DNA from: CAYYFX01 sp046330135
GTDB lineage: Bacteria > ARS69
Assembly: GCA_046330135.1 (NCBI GenBank)
Contig: JAXLTI010000006.1
Span: 248,001-312,000, forward strand
Direction of reading: 5' to 3'
Length of the DNA stretch: 64,000 nucleotides
The translations under genes were made by a program, and so were the position numbers. Under the pieces are notes generated by a model. The model saw only the letters and a list, made by a program, of their open reading frames with translations, did not search any database and was not told the DNA's origin. Below are positions 17,575 through 26,432 of this stretch, piece by piece (positions within the stretch are counted from its first letter, which is position 1; each line of letters begins with the position of its first letter).

Positions 17575-19011
17575 CTATCGGTACAGTGCCTTGATCGATC
17601 CCCAACTGCGCTCCTGGAGCGCAGTCGTCCCGCAGCCGACGCCGAGCGCACCGAACAGGCCGCACCCGTTGTCGTTCGGTGGGGCGCAAGGAGATGCGGA
17701 CTGGAGTCGCAAGTCTCCGTTCGCGACGTCGCACAGGAGCGGGTCTTTGGAGATGTTCTGGCCCGCGGTGTCCATCCCCGCGAGACAGCCGGTCCAGTCC
17801 CCGCCTGGGTTTCCGTAGATATCCGAGCAGGTCGCGACGAGGCTCGTCGGGGCAACGTGGCAGTACACCGCCACCGTTCTTGGTCCGCCCTGGGTAATGA
17901 TGTTGTGGTCGATGGTGATACTCGGGGCGCCGGATAACGACGCGATCGAGGATCCTGGACCGTCGGGGTTATGCGTCCGAGAGCCATTCCCGACGAACGT
18001 GCAGTGCTTCACGCTCAGAGCGGCTGTACCAGCCACGCCAACGGCGTCCGTGTTGTTGCTCGCGAATACGCAGTGGTCCAGCGACAACGTCCCGCCGGCA
18101 AAATAGACGGCGCTCGCGTGAGAGCCTGGACCACCGGACAGATTCCCAAGGAACACAGAGTTGCGAATCGTCGCACTCCCCCGATAAGCCTCGAAGCCTG
18201 GATGGTCGCCGACGTTCTCTTCGAACCGACAGCCGTCGAGAACTACGTCACCCATCGACATCACCGTGAAGCCGAAGTTGCGCCTGAACGTGCTCGTCAA
18301 GATGGACCCCTGCCCGCCCCTGAACCAGACGCACTCACCCTGGCTCTCGTGATCGCTGTACGGACCACTGGTGTCCTCGATCGTGCAGCCCACAACGACG
18401 CCCCCGTCCAGGGATACGACGGACGGTGCGCTGAGCCTGGTGAACGAGCATCGCCGCAAGGTCGGGGAAGAATTCTCGCCGAAGATCGCGGCCGGACTCA
18501 AATTGGTGGATTCCAGAACGTAGCAATCCTCGATCAGTGGCGCGCCACCCTGCACGAGGATCCCGCCGTGAGCGTGATTCCACCGAATCCGAACACTCTC
18601 AATCACCGGCGAAGCGCCGACGCAGAGGATCGCTCCGCCCTCTGCCGGCCAGAAGACGTGCTGAATCGTGAGGCCCTCGACCTTGGTTGCCGAGGTCTGA
18701 CCGCCTTCGATGAGGATGCCTTCGTGGCTCGACCAATTCTCGTCGTTGGAGCCGCAGTCGATCGTCGTCGCTGCGTAGCCGTGCTCCGAGCGCAGCACGA
18801 GCTCCTTCGTCCCGAAGTTCAGATCCCAGTTTCCGTCGCCGGTGAAGACGCCGTCGGAGAGGAGAATCTCGTCGCCGCTGGAGGCGCCTTCGATCGCAGC
18901 TTGGATCGTGGGGTAGTCCCCGGAGCCGTCGGGGGAGACGTGGATGGTCGCAGAGAACGCAGGGCAGGCCGCGACGAGCAGGGCGCACCCGACCAGCACG
19001 GACACGCGCAT
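17575..19011 (-). CDS. Secreted right-handed beta-helix protein with ERSWGSIKALYR tail
   Basis: This 478-residue protein starts at ATG 19011 (MRVSVLVGCALLVAACPAFS) behind GGAGG. The signal peptide and its upstream leader are close to those of the gene at 3816-5261. The mature part begins TIHVSPDGSGDYPTIQAAIE and continues with beta-helix rungs (PTLRRCSFTRL, VVLDGCRFEEN, LSLDHCVFASN, LSVKHCTFVGN). It ends with SPCAPPNDNGCGLFGALG and the tail ERSWGSIKALYR. The middle of the protein differs strongly from its paralogues while both ends are conserved, which suggests end-directed recombination or selection on signal peptide and tail. It lies inside the proposed island; its paralogues lie outside. 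Confidence 0.85.
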   Translation of the reverse strand: MRVSVLVGCALLVAACPAFSATIHVSPDGSGDYPTIQAAIEGASSGDEILLSDGVFTGDGNWDLNFGTKELVLRSEHGYAATTIDCGSNDENWSSHEGILIEGGQTSATKVEGLTIQHVFWPAEGGAILCVGASPVIESVRIRWNHAHGGILVQGGAPLIEDCYVLESTNLSPAAIFGENSSPTLRRCSFTRLSAPSVVSLDGGVVVGCTIEDTSGPYSDHESQGECVWFRGGQGSILTSTFRRNFGFTVMSMGDVVLDGCRFEENVGDHPGFEAYRGSATIRNSVFLGNLSGGPGSHASAVYFAGGTLSLDHCVFASNNTDAVGVAGTAALSVKHCTFVGNGSRTHNPDGPGSSIASLSGAPSITIDHNIITQGGPRTVAVYCHVAPTSLVATCSDIYGNPGGDWTGCLAGMDTAGQNISKDPLLCDVANGDLRLQSASPCAPPNDNGCGLFGALGVGCGTTALQERSWGSIKALYR

Positions 19012-19075
19012 CGCGGATACCTCCGAGCGTTGCAGGCGAGCAGCGTCTGTGAGGGTAGACCTTGCTGACCGCCAA
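19012..19075 (-). promoter_or_regulatory. Conserved leader, second copy
   Basis: The upstream segment of the gene at 17575-19011 matches the leader at 5262-5325 over roughly 60 bases, including the GGAGG site. See the first copy for the reading. Confidence 0.4.
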
Positions 19076-19247
19076 CTCAAGAAGGGCGGGGAACCCGCGT
19101 GGGCCGCGAGAATCCCCTCTGGCAGCGGGGCTCGTGCCGCGCGGGGGCTTTCGCTATCGCGCGGAACGGCGTAATTGTCTCCGCAACGCCCCGCGAGAAC
19201 GGGGCACGACCCGCGCGCGGCGTTGCCGCCACTCGAGGAGATGAGTC

Positions 19248-19679
19248 ATGGTCGAGCTCGACCGATTCCTGGACCGCTTCGATCTGAAGACGCTTCGTGG
19301 AGCCTTCGCTCGCCGCCGCGCTCGCGAGAGGCAGCTGGCCAAGGTCCGCGCGAAACGGCAGAAGCTCGAAGCCGAGCTCGCGGAGCTGGACGCCGTGATT
19401 GGCGGGGGCTCGTCGAAGCGCCGTGCCCGCAGCGGCGTCGTGATCGAGCGGAAGCCGAACGCGCGGAGCCTGAACGACATTCCGCTCGCGGACGCCCTCG
19501 AGAAGGTCCTGCGCGCGGCGAAGAAGCCCGTGCACTACAAGGCGCTCACGGAGACGGTCGTGAAGCGGGGCCTCTACCGGACGAAGAGCAAGAACTTGCT
19601 CACGACGGTCGCCATCACGCTCAAGCGCGACGGGCGCTTCAAGAAGGTGAGACCCGCCATCTGGACGCTGACGAAATAG
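19248..19679 (+). CDS. HARE-HTH domain protein
   Basis: This 143-residue protein starts at ATG 19248 behind GAGGAG. Residues 20-50 are a charged probable coiled coil (RRRARERQLAKVRAKRQKLE). Residues 78-140 form a winged helix of the HARE-HTH (HB1/ASXL) type: LADALEKVLRAAKKPVHYKA, then a conserved serine/threonine-lysine stretch TKSKNLLTTVAITLKRDGRF, ending VRPAIWTL. This domain occurs in bacterial restriction enzymes and in DNA- or chromatin-linked proteins and is thought to bind DNA. The gene is convergent with the terminase gene, 40 bp away. A GCCCCG/CGGGGC hairpin just upstream (about 19190-19207) may be the end of the preceding transcript. Its role is unknown; a DNA-binding regulator is the cautious reading. 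Confidence 0.75.
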   Translation: MVELDRFLDRFDLKTLRGAFARRRARERQLAKVRAKRQKLEAELAELDAVIGGGSSKRRARSGVVIERKPNARSLNDIPLADALEKVLRAAKKPVHYKALTETVVKRGLYRTKSKNLLTTVAITLKRDGRFKKVRPAIWTLTK

Positions 19680-19719
19680 CCTGGGGGAGTTGCCCGCGAG
19701 CGCCTGGATCGTCCGCCCG

Positions 19720-21288
19720 TCAGAGCAGATAGCAGTGGAAGGACTCCTCGCCGCCGGAGATCGCCGCCTCGACCGTCGTCTGCAGCGCGTCGAAGAGGTC
19801 GTCGTGCTCGGCCGAGGGGAAGAGGATCAGCTCGTCCTGCAGCGCCTGCCAGACGTCGACGTCGCCCTGGAGATGCTTCGCCGGGAAGAGGATCTGCCCG
19901 TTCTCGAAGAAGGGCTGCAGGGAGTACGCGCGCGAGACCTTGTCCCTCGTCCGCTCGACACGGCGCACGGGCATGAGACGCTCGAGGTCCTGCGCGAGGT
20001 ACTCCTGCGCCGCGACCGACTCGACGAGAACCTCCCGCGGCCGGTACGCCTCGTCCATCGCTCGTAGCCGATCGATGTACTCCTGTTTCGTGCACCGGGC
20101 GCGCCAGATCTCGCGCACGTAGACCTCGCGCCCGTACTCGCCGCGGTCGTCTTTGACCCGGGCACCCACGACGATCGTCCAGTAGTCGGAAGTAGCCTTC
20201 CTCCCTGAGAGCACGACGTCAGCTTTCGTCGCCGCGGGATCGCACCCGATCCAGTGCTCGCAGCGGGTCCAGTCGGGCGGGGTCTCGTAGTAGCGGAACC
20301 AAGTCTCCTTGAAGACGTCGCCCTTCATCAGCTCGACGTCGTTCTGGTACTGCGTCGCGAAGATGGCCGATCCCATCACGCGGCGCTTCTCTTCGAGGTC
20401 CTCGATCGAGAACTTCTCGGGCCAGGGCGTCGTACCGTCCTCGGCGATCGCGCGGATCACTTGATGCCGGTTGGCGAGCTCGTTCTTCAGCAGCCAGCCA
20501 TACAAGTCCAAGTAGTTGTAGCGCGTCCCGATGACGTAGAGCCTGCCGTCGGGCTCCAGGCAGGGCAGAAGCGTTCGGTAGTACCAGGTCTTGACCTTCT
20601 CGCGCTGAACCTCCGTCCTCGCGTTCTCCTCGACCACGAGGTCATCGCACAGGATCAAGTCGTAGTGCCGCGAGGCGACGGGACCCTCGATGCCGACGCA
20701 GGTCACCGTCGACTCCTTCGCCGAGGAGGTGCGGGGCCTCACCAGGATCTCGCGCTGGTCCCACTTCGCCTCGTTCGCAAAGTGCCCGAAGGCGTCGAGG
20801 AGGCGCGCGTTTAGCTCGAAGTGCGACTTGATCTCGCGGAGGAATCCCTCGGCGACCTGCTGCGTGCTCGAGACGATGAGGATCCGAATGTTCGGGTTGC
20901 GGAGGACCTCGAAGATCGTGCGCGCGATCGTCAGCACGGTGGACTTCCCGAAGCCGCGAGGCGCGAGCTGCAGGGCGTGGCGGTGGGCGGACTGGAAGCG
21001 GAGCATGTCGCGGTGGAAGGGACGGACCTCGTAGCCGAGGACCTTCTCGCAGAGCGTCTCGATCCCGCCAGCGAGGACCTCGCGGCGGAGGATCTCGCGC
21101 CTGAGCGAGCGGACGTGGGAGAGCGCCTCGGCCAGGGCGCGGGGGTCCGAGGGGACCGGCCCGGGCGGGACGGCACGTGGGCGAGCCGCCTGAGGGGGGC
21201 CACCATGACCCTGCCCACGGGGCGATCGCGCCTCCTGGGGCCGTTTCCGGGGCTCTGGGAGGCCCTCTGGGCGGAGACCTAGACCCAT
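19720..21288 (-). CDS. terL: Phage terminase large subunit
   Basis: This protein of about 522 residues would package DNA by ATP hydrolysis and cut it into genome lengths. The ATPase has Walker A LAPRGFGKST near residue 109, Walker B YDLILCDDLV near 209 and coupling motif VIGTRYNYLDLYGW. The RNase H-fold nuclease has acidic sites in HWIGCDPAATK, REVLVESVAAQEYLAQDLE and AEHDDLFDALQT. Both domains are complete. The start at ATG 21288 is uncertain, as no clear ribosome site precedes it and an IS630 element begins 52 bp upstream and may have cut off the native promoter. No portal, protease or capsid genes lie nearby, so this is a detached packaging gene. Confidence 0.88.
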   Translation of the reverse strand: MGLGLRPEGLPEPRKRPQEARSPRGQGHGGPPQAARPRAVPPGPVPSDPRALAEALSHVRSLRREILRREVLAGGIETLCEKVLGYEVRPFHRDMLRFQSAHRHALQLAPRGFGKSTVLTIARTIFEVLRNPNIRILIVSSTQQVAEGFLREIKSHFELNARLLDAFGHFANEAKWDQREILVRPRTSSAKESTVTCVGIEGPVASRHYDLILCDDLVVEENARTEVQREKVKTWYYRTLLPCLEPDGRLYVIGTRYNYLDLYGWLLKNELANRHQVIRAIAEDGTTPWPEKFSIEDLEEKRRVMGSAIFATQYQNDVELMKGDVFKETWFRYYETPPDWTRCEHWIGCDPAATKADVVLSGRKATSDYWTIVVGARVKDDRGEYGREVYVREIWRARCTKQEYIDRLRAMDEAYRPREVLVESVAAQEYLAQDLERLMPVRRVERTRDKVSRAYSLQPFFENGQILFPAKHLQGDVDVWQALQDELILFPSAEHDDLFDALQTTVEAAISGGEESFHCYLL

Positions 21289-21338
21289 GTCTGGTAGGAT
21301 ATCCCATCCCCGAAGCGCCGTCGATCCGCGCGCTCCGA

Positions 21339-22415
21339 CTAGTGGACCGTAACGCGTGAATTGGTACCAGGGCGGATCCGACGGCGGGTGTCTCGGTAGG
21401 CCCACTTGATCGGGATCGCGTCCTCGTTGTACCGGCGGATATACCTCAGGAACTTGCGACTCAGGTCTCCCTTCGAGGTGAAGATGCCGCGGGCGATGAC
21501 GTCGCGTTCGATCTTCGAGAACCAGATCTCGATCTGGTTCAGCCACGACGAGTACGTCGGGGTGTAGTGGAGATGGACCCCGGGGTGCTCCGCCAGGAAC
21601 TGCTGGACGAGCTTCGTCTTGTGCGCGGCGAGGTTGTCGGCGATGACGTGGATCTCCATGCGCCGAGGCTGGTGGGCGACGATCTGCGTGAGGAACGCGA
21701 CGAACTCCGCGCTCGTGTGCCGCGAGACGGTCTTGCCTTCGACCTTCCCGGTTCGCGTGTTCAGCGCCGCGTAGAGCGAGAGTGTGCCATGGCGGTAGTA
21801 CTCGAAGCCGTGCCGTTCGGCGCGACCCGGCGAGAGCGGAAGCACGGGGTCGGTTCGATCGAGCGCCTGGATCGCCGTCTTCTCGTCCACGCAGAACACC
21901 GCGGCGTGCTCGGGGGGCTGAAGGTAGAGGCCGATGATGTCCGCCGCCTTCTTCTCGAAGTCCGGATCGTTGGAGAGCTGGTAACGCTCGAGACGGTGCG
22001 GCTTGACGCCCGCGCGTGCCCACACCCGCGCCACCATCATGTGATTCACGCCGAGTTCCTTGGCCAGCTTGCGCGTGCTCCAGTGCGTCGAGCCGTCACG
22101 AGGCTTCCGCTCCAAGGTCCACGCCAGGATCTTCGCCGCGAGCTTCGGCGTGTCCTTCTCCACGACGCGTCCCAGGTTCCGGGAGTACAGTCCCGCCAAA
22201 CGATCCGCGAGGAAGCGTTCCTTCCAGCGGCTGATGTAGCTGCGGTTGCAGGAAAGCGCACGGGCGATCTCGGTGAAGGAGTCTCCGCGGTCGATCGCCA
22301 GGATCATCCGCGCGCGTCGAGCATCTTCGGCTCGCGCCGTCCGCTCGCGGCCTCGTCGCTCGAGCTCGCGTCGTTCGGAGGCGGTCAGATCCAGGGCACC
22401 CGACAGCGTCGACAT
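21339..22415 (-). CDS. IS630-family transposase
   Basis: This 358-residue protein starts at ATG 22415. The N-terminal helix-turn-helix has ARMILAIDRGDSFTEIARAL and SYISRWKERFLADRL; a winged-helix HTH_32-like part follows (WSTRKLAKELGVNHMMVARV). The catalytic DDE domain (DDE_3) has VFCVDEKTAIQ, VIADNLAAHKTK and the terminal acidic residue in YSSWLNQIEIWFSKIERD. All three acidic positions are present, so it is likely active. The stop codon TAG is formed by the duplicated target TA plus one flanking G, so it lies partly outside the element. Confidence 0.9.
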   Translation of the reverse strand: MSTLSGALDLTASERRELERRGRERTARAEDARRARMILAIDRGDSFTEIARALSCNRSYISRWKERFLADRLAGLYSRNLGRVVEKDTPKLAAKILAWTLERKPRDGSTHWSTRKLAKELGVNHMMVARVWARAGVKPHRLERYQLSNDPDFEKKAADIIGLYLQPPEHAAVFCVDEKTAIQALDRTDPVLPLSPGRAERHGFEYYRHGTLSLYAALNTRTGKVEGKTVSRHTSAEFVAFLTQIVAHQPRRMEIHVIADNLAAHKTKLVQQFLAEHPGVHLHYTPTYSSWLNQIEIWFSKIERDVIARGIFTSKGDLSRKFLRYIRRYNEDAIPIKWAYRDTRRRIRPGTNSRVTVH

Positions 22416-22463
22416 GCCGGGAAGCTACCACGGTATGGTCCCACTGTCAAGGTTACAGGCCAC
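21342..22463 (-). mobile_element. Complete IS630-family insertion sequence
   Basis: The element is 1,122 bp and flanked by a TA duplication (21340-21341 and 22464-22465), the IS630/Tc1 target. The termini are imperfect inverted repeats, GTGGACCGTAAC at the left and GTGGCCTGTAAC (complement) at the right, matching 10 of 12. It carries one intact transposase gene, so it could be recent. It sits between the PLD-family gene and the terminase gene without evidently splitting either coding region. Confidence 0.85.
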
Positions 22464-22473
22464 TAGCCGTAGC

Positions 22474-23856
22474 TTACGAGTACCTGATCGCTGCGAACCC
22501 CAGGGCATGGAGGGTCTTGCTCACGCGGTTATTCCGCGGGGGGAACTCGTCCGGCCGCGCGTAGCCGACAAGCTCGCCAAAGATGTGAACGCCGAGGTGA
22601 GGCAACTTCCACTCCTCGTCATTCGAGGCCGCCCAAATGCGATCCGCCGGCGGATCCGTTCTTCCGTTCCCCCAAATCACATACTCCAGAACGTCGCGTA
22701 CGGTCCTGCCGCCCGCCGAACGCCAGTGCTGGAGCCGCTGACCGTATCGCCGAATCCGCTCGTCCACGGACCGTTCCTCTCCAGGGTCAAACCCCAGGTC
22801 GCGATTGGCAATCTGTCTGCCGTGCTCTCTCGCGGAGTGACAGAGCCAGAGGATGCGGACCAGGCGCTCCTCGTCCAAGGCCCGGAGAGCATCTTTCTGC
22901 AGGAGGTCGTGCAACTCTGGCGGTGTATCGTTCATGTAGTGGGTCCAACTCGAGTCCAGGTCAGGCCTGAAGGCGAGCCAGCCGTCGAAGAGGCCTTGAA
23001 CCGCCGCGTCCGGGTCAGCAGCATTGGCCTCGTGCGCTGATGTCATCCTGGCGGGACTCTCGCCGGTCACGCGGAATTCGTGGTGCCACCACCACTCCGT
23101 TGCCTGATCCTGCACGATAGCCGGGTGGCAGCTCTGAGAGACCCACGAAGGCCATCGCGGCCTCTGCGCCGCGAACAGCCTCGTTATCTTCCGGAGTACT
23201 GTCAGCCCCTGCTCCCACTCCCCGCAGAACCTCGAGCGAGCCTCTCCACCCGGCTGGCTACTCGCCGTGACGTCAATCGGCGCTCGGGTGCCAGGAATTC
23301 GCGAGAGCTGTCGATCGATCTCCTCCTTGAAGGCCGCATCCGCTCTGTCGAGTTCAGACCGAAGGCGCTGAAGTGCTTGAAGCGCCTGGAGATCCTCACG
23401 GGTGATCTCTCGGCAGCGTTCTTGAATCGCTTCGAAGATCGCGGCCAGCTCTTCGTTCCAGTTCAATCGATTCAGGTCGTCCTGCGAGAACCAAACGCCG
23501 CACTCGTGGCTTTGGAACCAGGCCTTGTCAGATAGATTCGCGGAGCCGATGTACGCCCCAACTCCCCGGAACCACATCACCTTCGGGTGGTAGAAGTCTC
23601 GAACGAGGAACAACCGCCACGAAGCCCTCGTCGATGCCAGGAACCGTTTTGCCACGTCAAGGTGTGGGAATCCGTGACCATCGGCGAGCGCGTAGAGATT
23701 CAACGGAACTCGCCGGTTTGTCGCCAGGCGGAAGATCTCGTCCATGTTCGAGACATAAGCGACGGCGAGGTCTATCTGCTGCAGCGCCTCGATGTCAGCC
23801 CCGTGAACAAGCTCGGTTGGCCAACGGCCATTGAGTCGATTGCCGACGAGGAACAC
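22474..23856 (-). CDS. PLD-family nuclease-like protein
   Basis: This 460-residue protein starts at GTG 23856 behind GGAGG. The N-terminal 130 residues resemble a phospholipase D-like nuclease half: VHGADIEALQQIDLAVAYVS, then FYHPKVMWFRGVGAYIGSAN, the H-x-K...G-S-x-N signature of the HKD motif. Only one such motif is seen, so an active enzyme would need dimerisation. The remaining 300 residues are rich in Trp and charged residues and I do not recognise them. Standalone PLD proteins of this type occur in defence islands (DISARM DrmC is one example), but no DISARM partners are here. The 3' end is 9 bp from the IS630 target duplication. Confidence 0.7.
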   Translation of the reverse strand: MFLVGNRLNGRWPTELVHGADIEALQQIDLAVAYVSNMDEIFRLATNRRVPLNLYALADGHGFPHLDVAKRFLASTRASWRLFLVRDFYHPKVMWFRGVGAYIGSANLSDKAWFQSHECGVWFSQDDLNRLNWNEELAAIFEAIQERCREITREDLQALQALQRLRSELDRADAAFKEEIDRQLSRIPGTRAPIDVTASSQPGGEARSRFCGEWEQGLTVLRKITRLFAAQRPRWPSWVSQSCHPAIVQDQATEWWWHHEFRVTGESPARMTSAHEANAADPDAAVQGLFDGWLAFRPDLDSSWTHYMNDTPPELHDLLQKDALRALDEERLVRILWLCHSAREHGRQIANRDLGFDPGEERSVDERIRRYGQRLQHWRSAGGRTVRDVLEYVIWGNGRTDPPADRIWAASNDEEWKLPHLGVHIFGELVGYARPDEFPPRNNRVSKTLHALGFAAIRYS

Positions 23857-23965
23857 TCTCCTGCCTCCTCGGGCCGCAAGAGGCGTGTGCTGGCCTCATC
23901 GCCCGCAGATCGAGAATCGGCCGCGTAGCCTGAGTACGGTAGCGGTAAGTTGGCTGTTCCGGGGG

Positions 23966-25069
23966 CTACGCCTTGCAGGCGTCCGCCTCGCCGTACGGCG
24001 CGGGCTGCTCCAGGAGTCGAATCGCCGACTCCTTCGCGGCGGGGCTCAGATGCATGTACCGCTGCGTGGTGATCAACTCGCTGTGACCTGCGAGCGCCTG
24101 GATCGCTCCTGCGGGAGCGCCGCGCATCGACAAGTGCGAACAGAACGTGTGCCTCAGGGCGTGCACGCCCAAGTGCTCGACGTTCGCGAGCCGCTCAACG
24201 GCGATCACGACGCGCTGCAGCTCCTGCTGGCACATCGCGCGCCCCGTCCGGCGGCAGATCACGCGCGGGCTCCGGAGATGGCGATGTGAGGCGAGGGCTT
24301 CCGCGAGGCGCTCCGTCATCGGGATGCGTCGCGGGCGACCGCTCTTCGGCTCGGTGACGTGACCCTTCCACACGGAGCGGCGGACATTGAGTTCGCGGCG
24401 CTGCTGATCCACGTCGTGCCATTCCAACCCGAGCATCTCGCCCGAACGCAGGCCCGCCTCGCCGCCGAGCAGGATCACCGCGAGCGCGCGCGAGTCGATC
24501 CTTCGCGCGGCCTCGACGAGCCGCTCGTACTCCGCGAAGTCGTGGAAGCGCATCTCCACGTGCGGCCGGTGCAGGAGCTTGATCGTGCAGGGCATCTTCT
24601 CGATCACACCCCACTCGACCGCGACCTTCAGGAGCTTCGAAAGGACCGAGAGAGTGTTGTTCGCGCTGGAGGGTGCCAGCTTCTCCAGTCGGCGCTTCAG
24701 GTGCTGCACGTCCTCGTTGCCAATCTCGTCCAGGCGCTTCGTCCCGAACATCGGGATCAAGTGGGTCTTCAGCGTGCCGCGCTTGCTCGCGATGGTCGAG
24801 GGCTTCTGGCGGTTCGCGCGCGCGTACCCGTCGATGAAGCGCGGCGCAAATTCGGCGAGTGTAGGGACGGCCGGCTCCGGTTCGGGCACGAAGCCGATCG
24901 CGTCGTTCCGGAGGATCTCCCGTGCGATCGCCTCGCCCCACCGCTTTGCCGCTGCCTTGGAGCGGCAGGGTGCGACCTTGCGCACACGGATGCGCCTGCC
25001 GTCGGAGAGCCGCAGGCTTATGTCCACGTCGAGCGTGCCGCGGCGGAATGGCCGGACGGTTACAGCCAC
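23966..25069 (-). CDS. int: Tyrosine recombinase (phage integrase)
   Basis: This 367-residue protein has an N-terminal arm-binding-like region (VRKVAPCRSKAAAKRWGEAI), a core-binding SAM-like domain around residues 70-160 (LAEFAPRFIDGYARANRQKP) and a catalytic domain with Arg in LRSGEMLGL, His-Leu-Arg-His in LGVHALRHTFCSH, the second His in LAGHSELITT and nucleophile Tyr in TQRYMHLSP. The full RHRH-Y set is present, so it should be active. The upstream 69-residue HTH protein overlaps it by 10 bp, the usual xis-int layout. It lies in the middle of the proposed island rather than at a tRNA end, so it may belong to an older nested phage element. Confidence 0.9.
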   Translation of the reverse strand: MAVTVRPFRRGTLDVDISLRLSDGRRIRVRKVAPCRSKAAAKRWGEAIAREILRNDAIGFVPEPEPAVPTLAEFAPRFIDGYARANRQKPSTIASKRGTLKTHLIPMFGTKRLDEIGNEDVQHLKRRLEKLAPSSANNTLSVLSKLLKVAVEWGVIEKMPCTIKLLHRPHVEMRFHDFAEYERLVEAARRIDSRALAVILLGGEAGLRSGEMLGLEWHDVDQQRRELNVRRSVWKGHVTEPKSGRPRRIPMTERLAEALASHRHLRSPRVICRRTGRAMCQQELQRVVIAVERLANVEHLGVHALRHTFCSHLSMRGAPAGAIQALAGHSELITTQRYMHLSPAAKESAIRLLEQPAPYGEADACKA

Positions 25070-25266
25070 GTTCTCGTCTCCTTGAGGCTGAGCCTCAGCG
25101 AGCTCAGCAAATCGTCCCGGCGAAAGCGAAGCCTCCGTCCGATCCGGAGAGCGCCCGCGAGCTGAGCCCGTTCGGCCATCGAGTACACGCTCCTCTTCGA
25201 GGTCTGCAGGAGCTGCGCCACGTCGTCCGGCGTAAGCAGCGGCGGCAGGTCGCGCGGCTCGCTCAC
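25060..25266 (-). CDS. Excisionase-like MerR/HTH_17 protein
   Basis: This 68-residue protein starts at GTG 25266 (VSEPRDLPPLLTPDDVAQLL). The fold signature is a winged helix-turn-helix of the excisionase family: LTPDDVAQLLQTSKRSVYSM followed by GALRIGRRLRFRRDDLLSSL. It overlaps the integrase start by 10 bp, so the two are co-translated. Such proteins direct excision or repress the integrase promoter. Longer upstream readings lack a ribosome site and would add low-complexity sequence. Confidence 0.75.
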   Translation of the reverse strand: MSEPRDLPPLLTPDDVAQLLQTSKRSVYSMAERAQLAGALRIGRRLRFRRDDLLSSLRLSLKETRTWL

Positions 25267-25508
25267 GGCGCGCTCTTCACGCCAGGGCAGATGGACGCTC
25301 GGCTGGGCGGGGCAATCAAGGGATGAGAGCGCGGGGGATGGGCCTCCGGCGCGATGTCTACCTGGGTGCACCGCTTGTTGGCGCGCCGGTACACTCCGCG
25401 CGAGCGCACGTGGGCGGGGATCGCGTCCCGTCGACGCCTGGTCGCGAGGCCATAGCCGTCTGGGCCGCGCTCGCTCACAGAGGTCGTTGCCACGCGAGGA
25501 GTCGCTCG

Positions 25509-26234
25509 ATGTCTGAGAAGCGAGGGACGCGCAGGAAGCTGACGGCTGTGCAGTACCAGACGCTGCTCGTCGACCTGCGCCAGGTCAAGGGCGAGTGCCT
25601 GCTTAGGATTGCGGAGTATCGTCGCGAAGCCGAAGCGATGCAGAAGCGTCTCCTCCGCGCGCGTCGCCGGTCCAAGCGGTGGACTGAGGAAGACTTGGAC
25701 GACGGGTTCGCCCTCAGCGCGCTCGCCCAGAAGTGGGGCATCTCTTCCGCGAACGCGAACTCGCTGCTGACCCATCCGTTCGGCCGTCGGATGTTCTCAA
25801 CGAGCGACATCGGCATCGTCCTCCTTTCTCCACCCTCGTCACCGCTGTTCGTCGTGGGTATTGACCTCCGGGCGGACCTGGACGGGGTCGAGACATGGCT
25901 GCGGAAACTCATCCAGGTCCACCGTAAGCAACGGAAGAAGGAGCAGCACGAATCCACGTTTCGATATGGCCCCGCATACGTGGAGTCTGTGCGGGAGGCC
26001 CTGCGCGCGTGGGACCTCGAGCAGGACGGCAAGACCGTGAAGGAGATCCGTGAGGCACTCTTTCCTGGCGCTCGCGAGCTCTCCCTTGAGAGCAACCGGA
26101 AGAAGGTGCGCGAGCGTCTGGCCCTTGCTCGGCACCTCATCGAGGAAAGGGGATACAGAGAGATTCTCCCTCTACAGTCGGAGCAGTTTCGTTTCACCGA
26201 GGAATTCTGCAGGAGCGTGGGATTCGACAGGTAG
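25509..26234 (+). CDS. Unrecognised protein, possible HTH
   Basis: This 241-residue protein starts at ATG 25509 (MSEKRGTRRKLTAVQYQTLL). It is charged and helical with no signal peptide. The stretch DDGFALSALAQKWGISSANA could be a helix-turn-helix, and the C-terminal half (SVREALRAWDLEQDGKTVKE, then IREALFPG) resembles a second one. Divergent from the xis-int pair across a 240-bp gap, it sits where a phage regulator or early gene would be. I cannot name a family. Confidence 0.6.
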   Translation: MSEKRGTRRKLTAVQYQTLLVDLRQVKGECLLRIAEYRREAEAMQKRLLRARRRSKRWTEEDLDDGFALSALAQKWGISSANANSLLTHPFGRRMFSTSDIGIVLLSPPSSPLFVVGIDLRADLDGVETWLRKLIQVHRKQRKKEQHESTFRYGPAYVESVREALRAWDLEQDGKTVKEIREALFPGARELSLESNRKKVRERLALARHLIEERGYREILPLQSEQFRFTEEFCRSVGFDR

Positions 26235-26432
26235 GACGCGAAGTTCGGCGAACTCCAAGTAGTTTCCGGGTCGATCAGGAAGGCGTCCTATCGCTCCACC
26301 ACCCGAGCGCGGGCGGCCCGCCATCACGGGGGAGCGTGGATCGGATGCGCGACGACTGGCCGGACACGGCGGAGAGCCCTGACGACGATGTGGCGTCAGC
26401 GGCGACGTCGCCCACGGCTGACGCGAGAGAGC

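Noticed and set aside
22474..23856. DISARM system component
   Set aside because: It has a PLD-type motif as DrmC does, but the DISARM helicase and methylase partners are absent.
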